This document shows positions 55,446 to 63,333 of a DNA stretch of 64,000 nt, one piece after another. How positions within the stretch are numbered: the stretch's first letter is position 1; each line of letters starts with the position of its first letter. The translations under genes were made by a program, and so were the position numbers. Under the pieces are notes generated by a model. The model did no database searches, was not told the origin of the DNA, and saw nothing but the letters and a program-made list of their open reading frames with translations. This stretch comes from SHVZ01 sp041906305 (lineage in GTDB: Bacteria > Pseudomonadota > Alphaproteobacteria > SHVZ01), in contig JAYRJL010000002.1 of the NCBI GenBank assembly GCA_041906305.1, positions 682,001 to 746,000 of the forward strand, in the 5' to 3' direction.

Positions 55446-55913
55446 CTAAGCGATCTCGAAGAGACCCGCGTTCTTCGCTTCGTAGACGCCGATCATGAGC
55501 GTATCGATGGTCTCGCCGTCGGCGGCGAACGGCAGGATGAGGCGTTCCCAGGTGATGATCTCGTCGTCGAACTCGCCCGTGTACATCCGCCAGGTCGGCC
55601 GCTTCTTCTGGCGCACGTAGTCGTACTCGTGCTCGATCAGGGCGCGCTGGGCCTCCGGCAGCTCGGTCGTGTCGCGACCGGACATGTCGACGCCGAACTG
55701 CTCGACGAAGGTCTTCGGATAGTAGCGGTAGACGAACTCGCCCTCGCGCCGGACGGTCATGATCACGAGATTCTTGAGCCAGGGCGTCAGGCTTTCGGCG
55801 TGGATCCGCATGATCGACGGAAGCTTGCCCTCCGACTTCTGACGCCGGTCGTCCCAGAAGGCATAGAGCTCCCGGAGCCGGGGCTGCATCGCACCGAACT
55901 GGATGACCGGCAT
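55446..55913 (-). CDS. PAS_5-type PAS domain protein
   Basis: 155 residues with the PAS_5 pattern: LRELYAFWDDRRQKSEGKLPSIMRI at the start, FVYRYYPKTFVEQFGVDMSGRD, and a C-terminal WERLILPFAADGETIDTLMIGV. Such proteins are common in alphaproteobacteria and have no fixed ligand. It is the last gene of a minus-strand operon that starts with the SDR at 58318 and includes FemAB-like and racemase-like genes, with gaps of under 13 bases. Confidence 0.85.
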   Translation of the reverse strand: MPVIQFGAMQPRLRELYAFWDDRRQKSEGKLPSIMRIHAESLTPWLKNLVIMTVRREGEFVYRYYPKTFVEQFGVDMSGRDTTELPEAQRALIEHEYDYVRQKKRPTWRMYTGEFDDEIITWERLILPFAADGETIDTLMIGVYEAKNAGLFEIA

Positions 55914-55920
55914 CGACGTC

Positions 55921-56577
55921 TCAGCTCCTGACCTTTCGCCACGCGGCGATCGCAGCAGTGATGCCGAGCCTGGGGCTGGTCAGCACCGGCAGGCCGAGCC
56001 GTCGCTCGGCCTCGGACGCAGCACCGGCCATCGAAGCCTGCGCGAGCACGACGACTTCGGCATCGCCCTTTTCCTTCATGAGCCGCTCGACGATCGTCCC
56101 TTCGTAGCCTTTGACGTCGCCGGCAAGGAACTTCGGCCACGCCTCGGCGATCAGAACGACCCGAATGTCGACCAGACGACCCGCCTCCTTCGCCACGTCG
56201 GCGATCAGATCCGACGTCGGCCCGACCGTCGAGGCGACGCAGGCGGCGACCAGGATGCGGCGCCCCTTGGAGACCGCGAGTTCGGCCATCGCCCGGTCGA
56301 TGCGCTGCACCGGTGCCGCGAAGCTGCCGTTGGTTCCCTCGGCGACCGCACCGATGGTCGAGCAGGTGCAGACGATGACGGACGCATCCTTGGAAGCGTC
56401 GGCCATCCGCTGGCGCACGCCTGCGGCGACGGAGTCCGTGACCGTGCCGGCCTTGACTGCCTCGGCCAGAAGCTCGGGATGCAGGTGGTGGCGGATCGGA
56501 ATATCCGGCGCCAGTTCGGCCATCAGCTTGGTCACGGCCGCGACGTTGGACTCGGCGGTATGGAGGAAGGTCAGCAT
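55921..56577 (-). CDS. Asp/Glu/hydantoin racemase-like protein
   Basis: 218 residues. The N-terminal catalytic Cys region is seen as VIVCTCSTIGAVAE and a CVASTVGPT segment follows. The C-terminal half, where two-cysteine racemases have a second Cys in a TxCTHF- or GCAGM-type motif, reads VLAQASMAGA, so that Cys seems absent. This makes a decarboxylase or isomerase with one Cys possible. It sits 12 bases after the FemAB-like gene and seven bases before the PAS_5 gene. Confidence 0.75.
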   Translation of the reverse strand: MLTFLHTAESNVAAVTKLMAELAPDIPIRHHLHPELLAEAVKAGTVTDSVAAGVRQRMADASKDASVIVCTCSTIGAVAEGTNGSFAAPVQRIDRAMAELAVSKGRRILVAACVASTVGPTSDLIADVAKEAGRLVDIRVVLIAEAWPKFLAGDVKGYEGTIVERLMKEKGDAEVVVLAQASMAGAASEAERRLGLPVLTSPRLGITAAIAAWRKVRS

Positions 56578-56589
56578 GGCGCTTCTATA

Positions 56590-57534
56590 TCACGTATAGG
56601 TGCCGATCAGCTCGTATTCGAGGCCGCGAAGACCCCGCTTGAACTCGGTAACGCCCGCCGCCTCCTCGGGATTGATGCCGCCCAGATCGAATCGACGGAC
56701 CCCCTCGGCGGCCAGCGATTCCATGGCACGCCAAAGCAGAAGGTGGGTCGCATTCAGTCGCCGTCCCTCGGCACCGCTCCATCCCAGAAGGTAGGTCGCC
56801 GTGTCGCCGTGGCGGACGGTCAGGATGCCGGCGATCCGCTCGCCGGCGTGACTGGCAATCAGCACCTGCGCGCCGCCGTCCGGCCGTGCGAAGAGCACCA
56901 GCTGGAGCGCGAGCTTTCCCGACGCACCGCGATAGCCGCGAAGCTTGCGGTCGAGGTCGGTACGCTGAAGTAGCCAAGGAAGCGTCGTCTTCCCGTGACG
57001 GTCGATCTCGACGTCGACGCCGGCCTTTTCCCCCCCGCGCAGACGCTGTCGCCAGGTGGGACGCAATGCTGCGCGACGCTCCGGCTCCGGCATCTCCAGG
57101 TCGATCAGGACCGAGCGATAGCCGTCCCCGACGCGGCGATAGCCGGCCTCGCTCAGCAGCGCGTGGCTCGATGCCCCCGCCGGCAGCTCGGGGATGAATG
57201 ACACGCGGCGCCAGGGGCGAGCCGGCCAGCGTCGATGCAGCGCCGCCAGCGTCGCCGACACCTTTTCCGCCGGCACGTCCGGACGCAGCCAGAGAGGTCC
57301 GCGGTGTATCGATATCCGGCTGAGGAATCCCGCCGCCCGGCGCTCGAGCACGAGCACGCAGCCGACCTCGCCGGCATCATCGCGGATGACGCCGAAATGA
57401 GGGAGTTGGCGCTCGGCGGCAGCCATCGCCTGGGCGTAGGCGAGGCACTGCGGCAGCGTGGCACCGACCGCGCCGTCGATGAGGCGTCGCCAGTCGGCGA
57501 CGGTCGCCTGGTTCCAGACGATTTCCGTCGCCAT
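56590..57534 (-). CDS. FemAB/BioF2-like acyl- or aminoacyltransferase (GNAT superfamily)
   Basis: 314 residues with a FemAB-like fold: two acetyltransferase-like halves and a C-terminal RRFDLGGINPEEAAGVTEFKRGL, typical of the family. Substrates in known members are peptidoglycan amino acids or lipid/polysaccharide amines, and some attach acyl groups to other amines. There is no signal peptide. It follows the SDR by seven bases in the operon. Confidence 0.78.
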   Translation of the reverse strand: MATEIVWNQATVADWRRLIDGAVGATLPQCLAYAQAMAAAERQLPHFGVIRDDAGEVGCVLVLERRAAGFLSRISIHRGPLWLRPDVPAEKVSATLAALHRRWPARPWRRVSFIPELPAGASSHALLSEAGYRRVGDGYRSVLIDLEMPEPERRAALRPTWRQRLRGGEKAGVDVEIDRHGKTTLPWLLQRTDLDRKLRGYRGASGKLALQLVLFARPDGGAQVLIASHAGERIAGILTVRHGDTATYLLGWSGAEGRRLNATHLLLWRAMESLAAEGVRRFDLGGINPEEAAGVTEFKRGLRGLEYELIGTYT

Positions 57535-57541
57535 CCGCCGC

Positions 57542-58318
57542 CTAGCGGGCGACCCAGCCGCCGTCCACGGGAAGCGTATGGCCGGTCACCATCGCCGCCG
57601 CGTCCGAAGCCAGGTAAAGGACGGCATCGGCGATCTCCTCCGCCTCGGCGAGACGCCCGAGCGGCGTCATGCCTTCGATGGCTGCCTTCATCTGCGCATC
57701 CGAAAGCAGCCGCGCGGTCAGCGGCGTCTTGACGAAAGTGGGCGCGACCGCGTTGACGCGAACGCCACGCCCCGCCCATTCGACCGCCAGCGCGCGCGTG
57801 AAGTTTACGAGCGCCCCCTTGGTCGAATGGTAGGCAAGGTTCGGGTAGAGCCCGCCGCCGACGAGGCCCATGATCGAAGCGATGTTGACGATGCTGCCGC
57901 TCTTGCGCTCCAGCATCGCCTTTCCCGCCTCGCGTGCGCACAGGAAGGAGCCGTTGAGGTTGATGCGGAGAACCTTCTCCCAGGTGGCGAGATCGAGCTC
58001 CTCGGACGGCTGACGCGCGGCGAGTCCCGCATTGTTGATCAGCACGTCGATCCGGCCCCAGGCCTTGGCGACCTCGCCGATCGCCGCCACCACGCGCGCC
58101 TCGTCGGCAACGTCAAAGACGTGAGCGACGGCCTCGATGGCGTCACCCTTCAGCGCCACGACCGCCTTCTCCGCACCTTCGGCATTGATGTCGCAAACCG
58201 CGATGCGGGCGCCGGCGAGGCCGAGCGACCGGGCGCTGGCGAAGCCGATGCCGGAAGCGGCACCGGTGACCACGGCGACACGGCCGTCAAGGCGGAAGCG
58301 GGCAAAGGCGTCGGCCAT
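57542..58318 (-). CDS. Short-chain dehydrogenase/reductase
   Basis: 258 residues from ATG at 58318. The motif VTGAASGIGFASARSL near residue 16, NNAG near 92, catalytic Ser in NIASIMGL and Tyr-Lys in LAYHSTKGALVNFT are present. The C-terminal TGHTLPVDGGWVAR is typical. It is the first gene of the minus-strand operon with FemAB-like, racemase-like and PAS_5 genes. Gaps in the operon are 7-13 bases. Confidence 0.9.
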   Translation of the reverse strand: MADAFARFRLDGRVAVVTGAASGIGFASARSLGLAGARIAVCDINAEGAEKAVVALKGDAIEAVAHVFDVADEARVVAAIGEVAKAWGRIDVLINNAGLAARQPSEELDLATWEKVLRINLNGSFLCAREAGKAMLERKSGSIVNIASIMGLVGGGLYPNLAYHSTKGALVNFTRALAVEWAGRGVRVNAVAPTFVKTPLTARLLSDAQMKAAIEGMTPLGRLAEAEEIADAVLYLASDAAAMVTGHTLPVDGGWVAR

Positions 58319-58459
58319 CTCGATCCTCGAAGTGGAAGCATTGGGCACGCGCAAGATGCGGCGGACGCGGACCGCCGGCAAGCGTTTGCTCCAAATGCCG
58401 GAGAAATGCCGCGCGATTGACCTTGCCAGGCCCCTGCCCCGCATCGGCATGATTCAAGA

Positions 58460-58924
58460 ATGGAAGATGTCGCCACCTGGCATCCAAAGACACAATCGCT
58501 TCATGCCTATTGGCGGTCGCGCGCGCCCGGCCCGCGCCTGTTGCCGGCGCGATCGATGATCGACGCGGCGGACATCCCGAACCTGCTGCCCAGCATCTTC
58601 ATGCTGGACGTGATCGAGAAGCCGTTACGGTTCCGCTATCGCTTGGCCGGGACGCGGCTGCTCTATGCGGGGGACCGGGAACTGACCGGCATGCTGATGG
58701 AGGAGGCGCATCCGAACCTCTTCCTGGCGCAGCCATATCCCGACTATCCGGCCTGCGTGCGTGAGCACCGGGTCAGTTGCCGGCTCGGCGCCCCGGTCTT
58801 CGACTGGGATCGCGAACATGTGCGGATCGAACGGCTGCTTCTGCCCCTCGCAAAGGATGGCCGGAAGGTCGACGTGATCCTGGGCCTGTCGATCTTCTTC
58901 GACGCGGACGGGCGTGAGCTGTAG
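58460..58924 (+). CDS. PAS_5-type PAS domain protein (second copy)
   Basis: 154 residues, PAS_5 pattern: LHAYWRSRAPGPRLLPARSMID, then IFMLDVIEKPLRFRYRLAGTRL, and ERLLLPLAKDGRKVDVILGLSIF. The core layout is the same as in the protein at 55446, but identity between the two looks low. It lies alone between the divergent SDR start and the convergent DgoK-like gene. Confidence 0.82.
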   Translation: MEDVATWHPKTQSLHAYWRSRAPGPRLLPARSMIDAADIPNLLPSIFMLDVIEKPLRFRYRLAGTRLLYAGDRELTGMLMEEAHPNLFLAQPYPDYPACVREHRVSCRLGAPVFDWDREHVRIERLLLPLAKDGRKVDVILGLSIFFDADGREL

Positions 58925-58953
58925 CCCGCCGTCGGCAGATCGGGCTTTGCCGT

Positions 58954-59889
58954 CTATCGCGAGGCGTCCCGTGCGGAGATCTGACCGGCAATCATCCTGA
59001 GGCCGCGCGCCGCCGCATCGGCAGGACCGGTCTCGGCCGCGATTCCGAGCGCACCCAGCGCCGCCACGTAACGATCGGTCAGGTTCGCACCGCCGACGAC
59101 GACCACATGCTCGACGCCGAAGAAGTCGCGGGCACCGCGGATCTCGTGCCCGATCACCAGGCCCGACAGCAGGGACGACAGCGCCTCGCCCGGCCAACGA
59201 CCGAACAAGCCGCCCGTTCGCACGCGGAAAAGATGATGGAGCAGCCCGCCCGGCTCACCCGAGGCGGCGATGCCGGAGGCGAAGGCCTTCGGATCGTGGC
59301 CATCGGCCGTCATGAGGCGGCCGAGGATGGTGTGCTTCGAAGTGGCCGCGAAAACCTCTCCGGTCATGAAGGTGGCGAAGCGGACAACGCGGCCGTCGAC
59401 GACCTCCGCCCATTTGCTGTGGCTTCCAGGCAGTACCAGGATCCGGCGTCCGGAACCCGCGACGCCGAGGATCTGGGTCTCCTCGCCGCGAATGACCTCG
59501 TCGGCGCCGGTCGGGGAGCGCCAGGACAATCCAGGTGCGAAGGCCACGCTGCGACCGCGCGACGTGGTGTGGCGGGTCAGCTTCTCGACGATCTCGGCGG
59601 CACCGGCCGGGCACGGGCAGTAAGGTGCCTCTACCCAGCCCTGTCGGCTGCCGATCATGCCTGCGAGCAGGATTAGGGCCTGCGGATGCGCATCGGCCCA
59701 AGGACCGCAGTGGCGTTCGAAGGTGGCGTCGAAGTCCTGCGCCGAGAGGATGCCGTCGGCAGACTCCTTGCGCTCGAGGATCGCGCCGGCCGCATCCATG
59801 AGGTAGGCCCGGAAGCTCGTCGTGCCCCAATCGATCCCGATCAGGCGCGCCGGTCCGTGCGCTTCCGTGCTCTGCTTGACGGCCGTCAT
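58954..59889 (-). CDS. dgoK: 2-Dehydro-3-deoxygalactonokinase (DgoK-like)
   Basis: 311 residues from ATG at 59889. The N terminus has LIGIDWGTTSFRAYLMD, the DgoK ATP-binding start, and further features are LLAGMIGSRQGWVEAPYCPCP, RGEETQILG, LPGSHSKW and FMTGEVFA. The enzyme phosphorylates 2-keto-3-deoxygalactonate in the DeLey-Doudoroff pathway. The aldolase partner gene dgoA is not adjacent; the next two genes, in the opposite direction, are RraA-like and FAH-family. Confidence 0.9.
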   Translation of the reverse strand: MTAVKQSTEAHGPARLIGIDWGTTSFRAYLMDAAGAILERKESADGILSAQDFDATFERHCGPWADAHPQALILLAGMIGSRQGWVEAPYCPCPAGAAEIVEKLTRHTTSRGRSVAFAPGLSWRSPTGADEVIRGEETQILGVAGSGRRILVLPGSHSKWAEVVDGRVVRFATFMTGEVFAATSKHTILGRLMTADGHDPKAFASGIAASGEPGGLLHHLFRVRTGGLFGRWPGEALSSLLSGLVIGHEIRGARDFFGVEHVVVVGGANLTDRYVAALGALGIAAETGPADAAARGLRMIAGQISARDASR

Positions 59890-59945
59890 GCGCCCCCTTC
59901 TTAATGCGTCGCCGATCGCGATCTGAGGCGGAGGATAACGCGGAC

Positions 59946-60620
59946 ATGGCGGCGCGCAAGAAAACGACGACCGATCTCTCGGACCGCCTGCTGCGCTGCT
60001 ACGCATCCGCCGTCCACGACGTGCTGAAGGGCATGGGCCACGGCAACTGCGTGCTGCCGCCGGCGATCAAGGCGCTCGACCCCACCCGCAAGGTCGCGGG
60101 CGAGGTCTATACGATCTCCGGCCGCGTCGACCGGACGCTTTCCAAGCACGAGACGCTGCTGCGCTGGGCCCGCGTGCTGTCCAGGGTCCCGGCGGGCAAG
60201 GTCATCGTCTGCCAGCCCAACACCTACGCGATCGCGCTGATGGGCGAGCTTTCCGCTCGCGCGCTGATGGTCAAGCAGACTCGGGGCTACGTCGTCGACG
60301 GCGCCTGCCGCGATACGGATTTCATCCTGGAGATGGGCTTTCCCGTCTTCTGCACCCACAACACGCCGGCCGACATCGTCGAGACCTGGACGCCCGACGA
60401 GCACATGTTCGGCGAGCCGGTCACCATTGGCACCGTCACCATCCGCTCCGGCGACCATCTGCTGGGCGACCGCGACGGTGTCGTCGTGCTGCCGAAGGAG
60501 ATGGCGGCGGACGCCGTGGCCGAGACCGAGCGCGTCGTCTCGACCGAGAGCGACATGCGGAAGTCGATCCTGGCCGGCATGGATCCCGAAAAAGCCTACC
60601 TCAAATACGGCAAGTTCTGA
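59946..60620 (+). CDS. RraA-like aldolase / HMG-CHA aldolase family
   Basis: 224 residues from ATG at 59946. It has the RraA/HMG-aldolase pattern: ARVLSRVPAGKVIVCQP, then GYVVDGACRDTDFILEMGFPVFC with Arg-Asp for metal and substrate, and GDHLLGDRDGVVVLP. Family members cleave 4-hydroxy-4-methyl-2-oxoglutarate or similar 2-oxoacids to pyruvate, or bind RNase E. In this cluster an aldolase acting on a 2-keto-3-deoxy sugar acid is a likely role (inference). FAH gene follows after two bases. Confidence 0.83.
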   Translation: MAARKKTTTDLSDRLLRCYASAVHDVLKGMGHGNCVLPPAIKALDPTRKVAGEVYTISGRVDRTLSKHETLLRWARVLSRVPAGKVIVCQPNTYAIALMGELSARALMVKQTRGYVVDGACRDTDFILEMGFPVFCTHNTPADIVETWTPDEHMFGEPVTIGTVTIRSGDHLLGDRDGVVVLPKEMAADAVAETERVVSTESDMRKSILAGMDPEKAYLKYGKF

Positions 60621-60622
60621 TC

Positions 60623-61795
60623 ATGACCCTCGATATCGCCAACACGATGCCCGTCGACTGGACACGCGCCACGCTGGTCGGTCGCGCCTGGGTTCCCGCC
60701 GCCGACGGCCCGTCGGTGATCAAGGTGACGCAGGACGGCGTTTTCGACATCACCAAAGCCGGGCCGACGATGGCCGATCTCTGCAACACCGACGATCCGA
60801 CGGCGAAGGCCAGGGCCGCGACCGGACCGCGCCTCGGCAGCATCGAGGAACTGCTCGCCAACAGCGAGGCCGGCTCGATCGATGCGAAGAAGCCTCACCT
60901 GCTGGCGCCGGTCGACCTGCAGGCGGTGAAGGCCTGCGGCGTCACCTTCGTCACCAGCATGCTGGAGCGGCTGGTCGAGGAGCAGGCCAAGGGCGACCCG
61001 TCCAAGGGCGACGCGATCCGCGCCGAGATCCAGAAGGAGATCGGCACCAGCCTCAAGGCGCTGAAGCCCGGCTCCGAGGAGGCGATGCGGCTCAAGGAGC
61101 TGCTGATCAAGCGCGGGCGCTGGTCGATGTATCTCGAGGTCGGCATCGGCCCCGATGCCGAGGTCTTCACCAAGTGCCCGCCGATGGCCTCGGTCGGCAC
61201 CGGCGCCGAGATCGGCATCCATCCGATCTCCACCTGGAACAACCCCGAGCCCGAGATCGTCATGATCGTCAGCGGCAAGGGGAAGATCGTCGGTGCCAGC
61301 CTCGGCAACGACGTCAACCTGCGCGACGTCGAGGGCCGATCCGGCCTCCTGCTCGGCAAGGCCAAGGACCAGAACGCCTCCAGCGCGATCGGCCCGTTCA
61401 TCCGCCTGTTCGACGATGGCTACACGCTGAACGACCTCCGGAACACGGTGGTGGAGCTCCGCGTCGACGGTCCTGACCAGTTCGTTCTGGACGGCGCCTC
61501 CTCGGTCGCCGAGATCAGCCGCGACCTGACCGACCTCGTCGGCCAGACCATCGGCAAGCATCACCAGTACCCGGATGGCGTCTGCCTCTATTCCGGCACC
61601 ATGTTCGCGCCGATCAAGGACCGGTCGAAGCCGGGTCTCGGCTTCACCCACGAGCTCGGCGACATCGTCACGATCCGGGCCGACCGGCTGGGCGCCCTGA
61701 TCAACCGGGTGGTCCACACCGACAAGGCGCCGCCCTGGACCTTCGGCGCCACCGCCCTGATGCGGAACTTGGCAAAGCGCGGCCTGCTCGCCTGA
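60623..61795 (+). CDS. Fumarylacetoacetate hydrolase-family enzyme, probable sugar-acid catabolism
   Basis: 390 residues. The C-terminal FAH fold has the metal-binding GAEIGIHPISTWNNPEPEIVM with Glu and the SAIGPFIRLFDD segment. The N-terminal part is extended relative to the standard 220-280 residue FAH-domain proteins, as in the group that handles 2-keto-3-deoxy acids (dehydratases and hydrolases of arabonate, xylonate or rhamnonate pathways). It follows the RraA-like gene by two bases and precedes a sugar-type ABC importer, so a pathway for a sugar acid is inferred. Confidence 0.83.
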   Translation: MTLDIANTMPVDWTRATLVGRAWVPAADGPSVIKVTQDGVFDITKAGPTMADLCNTDDPTAKARAATGPRLGSIEELLANSEAGSIDAKKPHLLAPVDLQAVKACGVTFVTSMLERLVEEQAKGDPSKGDAIRAEIQKEIGTSLKALKPGSEEAMRLKELLIKRGRWSMYLEVGIGPDAEVFTKCPPMASVGTGAEIGIHPISTWNNPEPEIVMIVSGKGKIVGASLGNDVNLRDVEGRSGLLLGKAKDQNASSAIGPFIRLFDDGYTLNDLRNTVVELRVDGPDQFVLDGASSVAEISRDLTDLVGQTIGKHHQYPDGVCLYSGTMFAPIKDRSKPGLGFTHELGDIVTIRADRLGALINRVVHTDKAPPWTFGATALMRNLAKRGLLA

Positions 61796-61856
61796 ACGTG
61801 CCCAATTTTTAGGCGCCGTTCACGCGCTTGCGACCAAGGTCGGGGGCACGGAAAAG

Positions 61857-61886
61857 TTGTTTGGGAACAGAGCGATCAGGTAGCAT
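61857..61886 (+). promoter_or_regulatory. Possible sigma-70-type promoter of the sugar ABC importer
   Basis: TTGTTT at 61857-61862 and TAGCAT at 61881-61886 are separated by 18 bases. They are the best promoter-like hexamers in the 115 bases between the FAH-family gene and the solute-binding gene. The match is moderate and needs transcript mapping. Confidence 0.35.
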
Positions 61887-61910
61887 CCGGGTCCCATGGG
61901 AGGGAATCCG

Positions 61911-63278
61911 ATGAAAAAAGTTGTAGCCAGTGCAATCGCGCTTTCGGCCCTGCTGCTCTCGGCGCAGGCCCAGGCGCAGGAAAAATTGACCGTTTTCTGG
62001 GTCAAAGGCTTCTACAAGGCCGAGGACGACGCCCTGTACGAGGCGATCGCCAAGTACGAGAAAAAGAGCGGCATCAAAGTCGACCTGTCGCAATACGCGG
62101 TCCAGGACATGATCCCGAAGACCGTCGCGGCGATGGATTCCGGCACGCCGCCGGACGTGGCCTATGCGGACGTCTACGACTTCCAGACCGCCGCCAAGTG
62201 GGCCTTCGACGGCAAGCTCGAGGACATCTCGGACGCGATCAATCCGATCAAGGACACCTTCGAGCCGACCGCGCTCTCGACGACCTTCCTCTTCAACGAC
62301 AAGGCCAAGAAGAAGTCGTACTACGCGTTTCCGCTGAAGCAGCAGACGATGCACATCCAGTACTGGGGCGACCTGCTGGAGCAGTCGGGCTTCAAGGATT
62401 CCGACATCCCGAAGACCTGGAAGGAATACTGGGCCTTCTGGTGCGACAAGGTGCAGCCCGGCTTCCGCAAGGCCACCGGCGCGCGCGGCTTCGGCATCGG
62501 CCAGCCGATGGGCGTCGACTCCTCCGACTCCTACTACTCGTTCCTCACCTTCATGGACGCCTACAACGTCAAGCTGGTCGACGACGACGGCAAGCTGCTG
62601 GTCGACGACCCGAAGGTGAAGGCGGGCCTCGTCAACGCGCTCCGCGACTACACTCAGCCCTACACCAAGGGCTGCGCGCCGCCGTCCGCGACGAGCTGGA
62701 AGGACCCCGACAACAACGTCGCCTTCCACAACCGCACCACGGTCATGACCCACAACGCGACGATCTCGATCGCCGCCAAGTGGCTCGACGACGCCAACAA
62801 CGCGAACCTGAAGCCGGAAGAGCGCCAGCTCGGCAAGAAGTACTACGACGACGTGATCCGCACCGCCGGCTTCCCCAACAAGCCCGACGGCTCGGTCATG
62901 AAGTACCGCTCGGCCGTGAAGGTCGGCGTGGTCTTCGCCGACGGCAAGAACAAGGCCAAGGGCAAGGATTTCGTGCAGTTCCTGCTGCAGGAAGAGAACC
63001 TGACGCCCTACGTCGAAGGCGCGCTCGGCCGCTGGTTCCCGGTCACCAAGAAGGGCCAGGAAAGCCCGTTCTGGCAGGCCGATCGCCATCGCAAGGCCGT
63101 GTACCAGCAGTTCAAGTCGGGAACGGTGCCCTTCGAGTTCACCAAGAACTACAAGTTCACCATTCTCAACAACGAGAACGTCTGGGCCAAGGCGATGAAC
63201 CGGGTGGTCAACGAGAAGGTCTCGGTCGACAAGGCCGTGGACGAGATGATCGCCCGCATCAAGCAGGTCGCCGGCTGA
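61911..63278 (+). CDS. Sugar-type ABC transporter solute-binding protein
   Basis: 455 residues from ATG at 61911, with GGGAGGG before it. A Sec signal peptide (KKVVASAIALSALLLSAQAQ, cleaved near AQAQ) is followed by an SBP_bac_1 domain: KLTVFWVKGFYKAEDDALYEAI, then DSGTPPDVAYADVYDF. Such proteins bind sugars, oligosaccharides, sugar acids or glycerol-3-phosphate and feed MalFG-type permeases. The permease gene begins 55 bases on. Given the DgoK/RraA/FAH genes upstream, the ligand may be a sugar acid (inference). Confidence 0.9.
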   Translation: MKKVVASAIALSALLLSAQAQAQEKLTVFWVKGFYKAEDDALYEAIAKYEKKSGIKVDLSQYAVQDMIPKTVAAMDSGTPPDVAYADVYDFQTAAKWAFDGKLEDISDAINPIKDTFEPTALSTTFLFNDKAKKKSYYAFPLKQQTMHIQYWGDLLEQSGFKDSDIPKTWKEYWAFWCDKVQPGFRKATGARGFGIGQPMGVDSSDSYYSFLTFMDAYNVKLVDDDGKLLVDDPKVKAGLVNALRDYTQPYTKGCAPPSATSWKDPDNNVAFHNRTTVMTHNATISIAAKWLDDANNANLKPEERQLGKKYYDDVIRTAGFPNKPDGSVMKYRSAVKVGVVFADGKNKAKGKDFVQFLLQEENLTPYVEGALGRWFPVTKKGQESPFWQADRHRKAVYQQFKSGTVPFEFTKNYKFTILNNENVWAKAMNRVVNEKVSVDKAVDEMIARIKQVAG

Positions 63279-63333
63279 CCTGACGGAAATCCCGGCCGTC
63301 CGCCATCGGCGGGCGGCCGGGCTTCCTCTTCGC

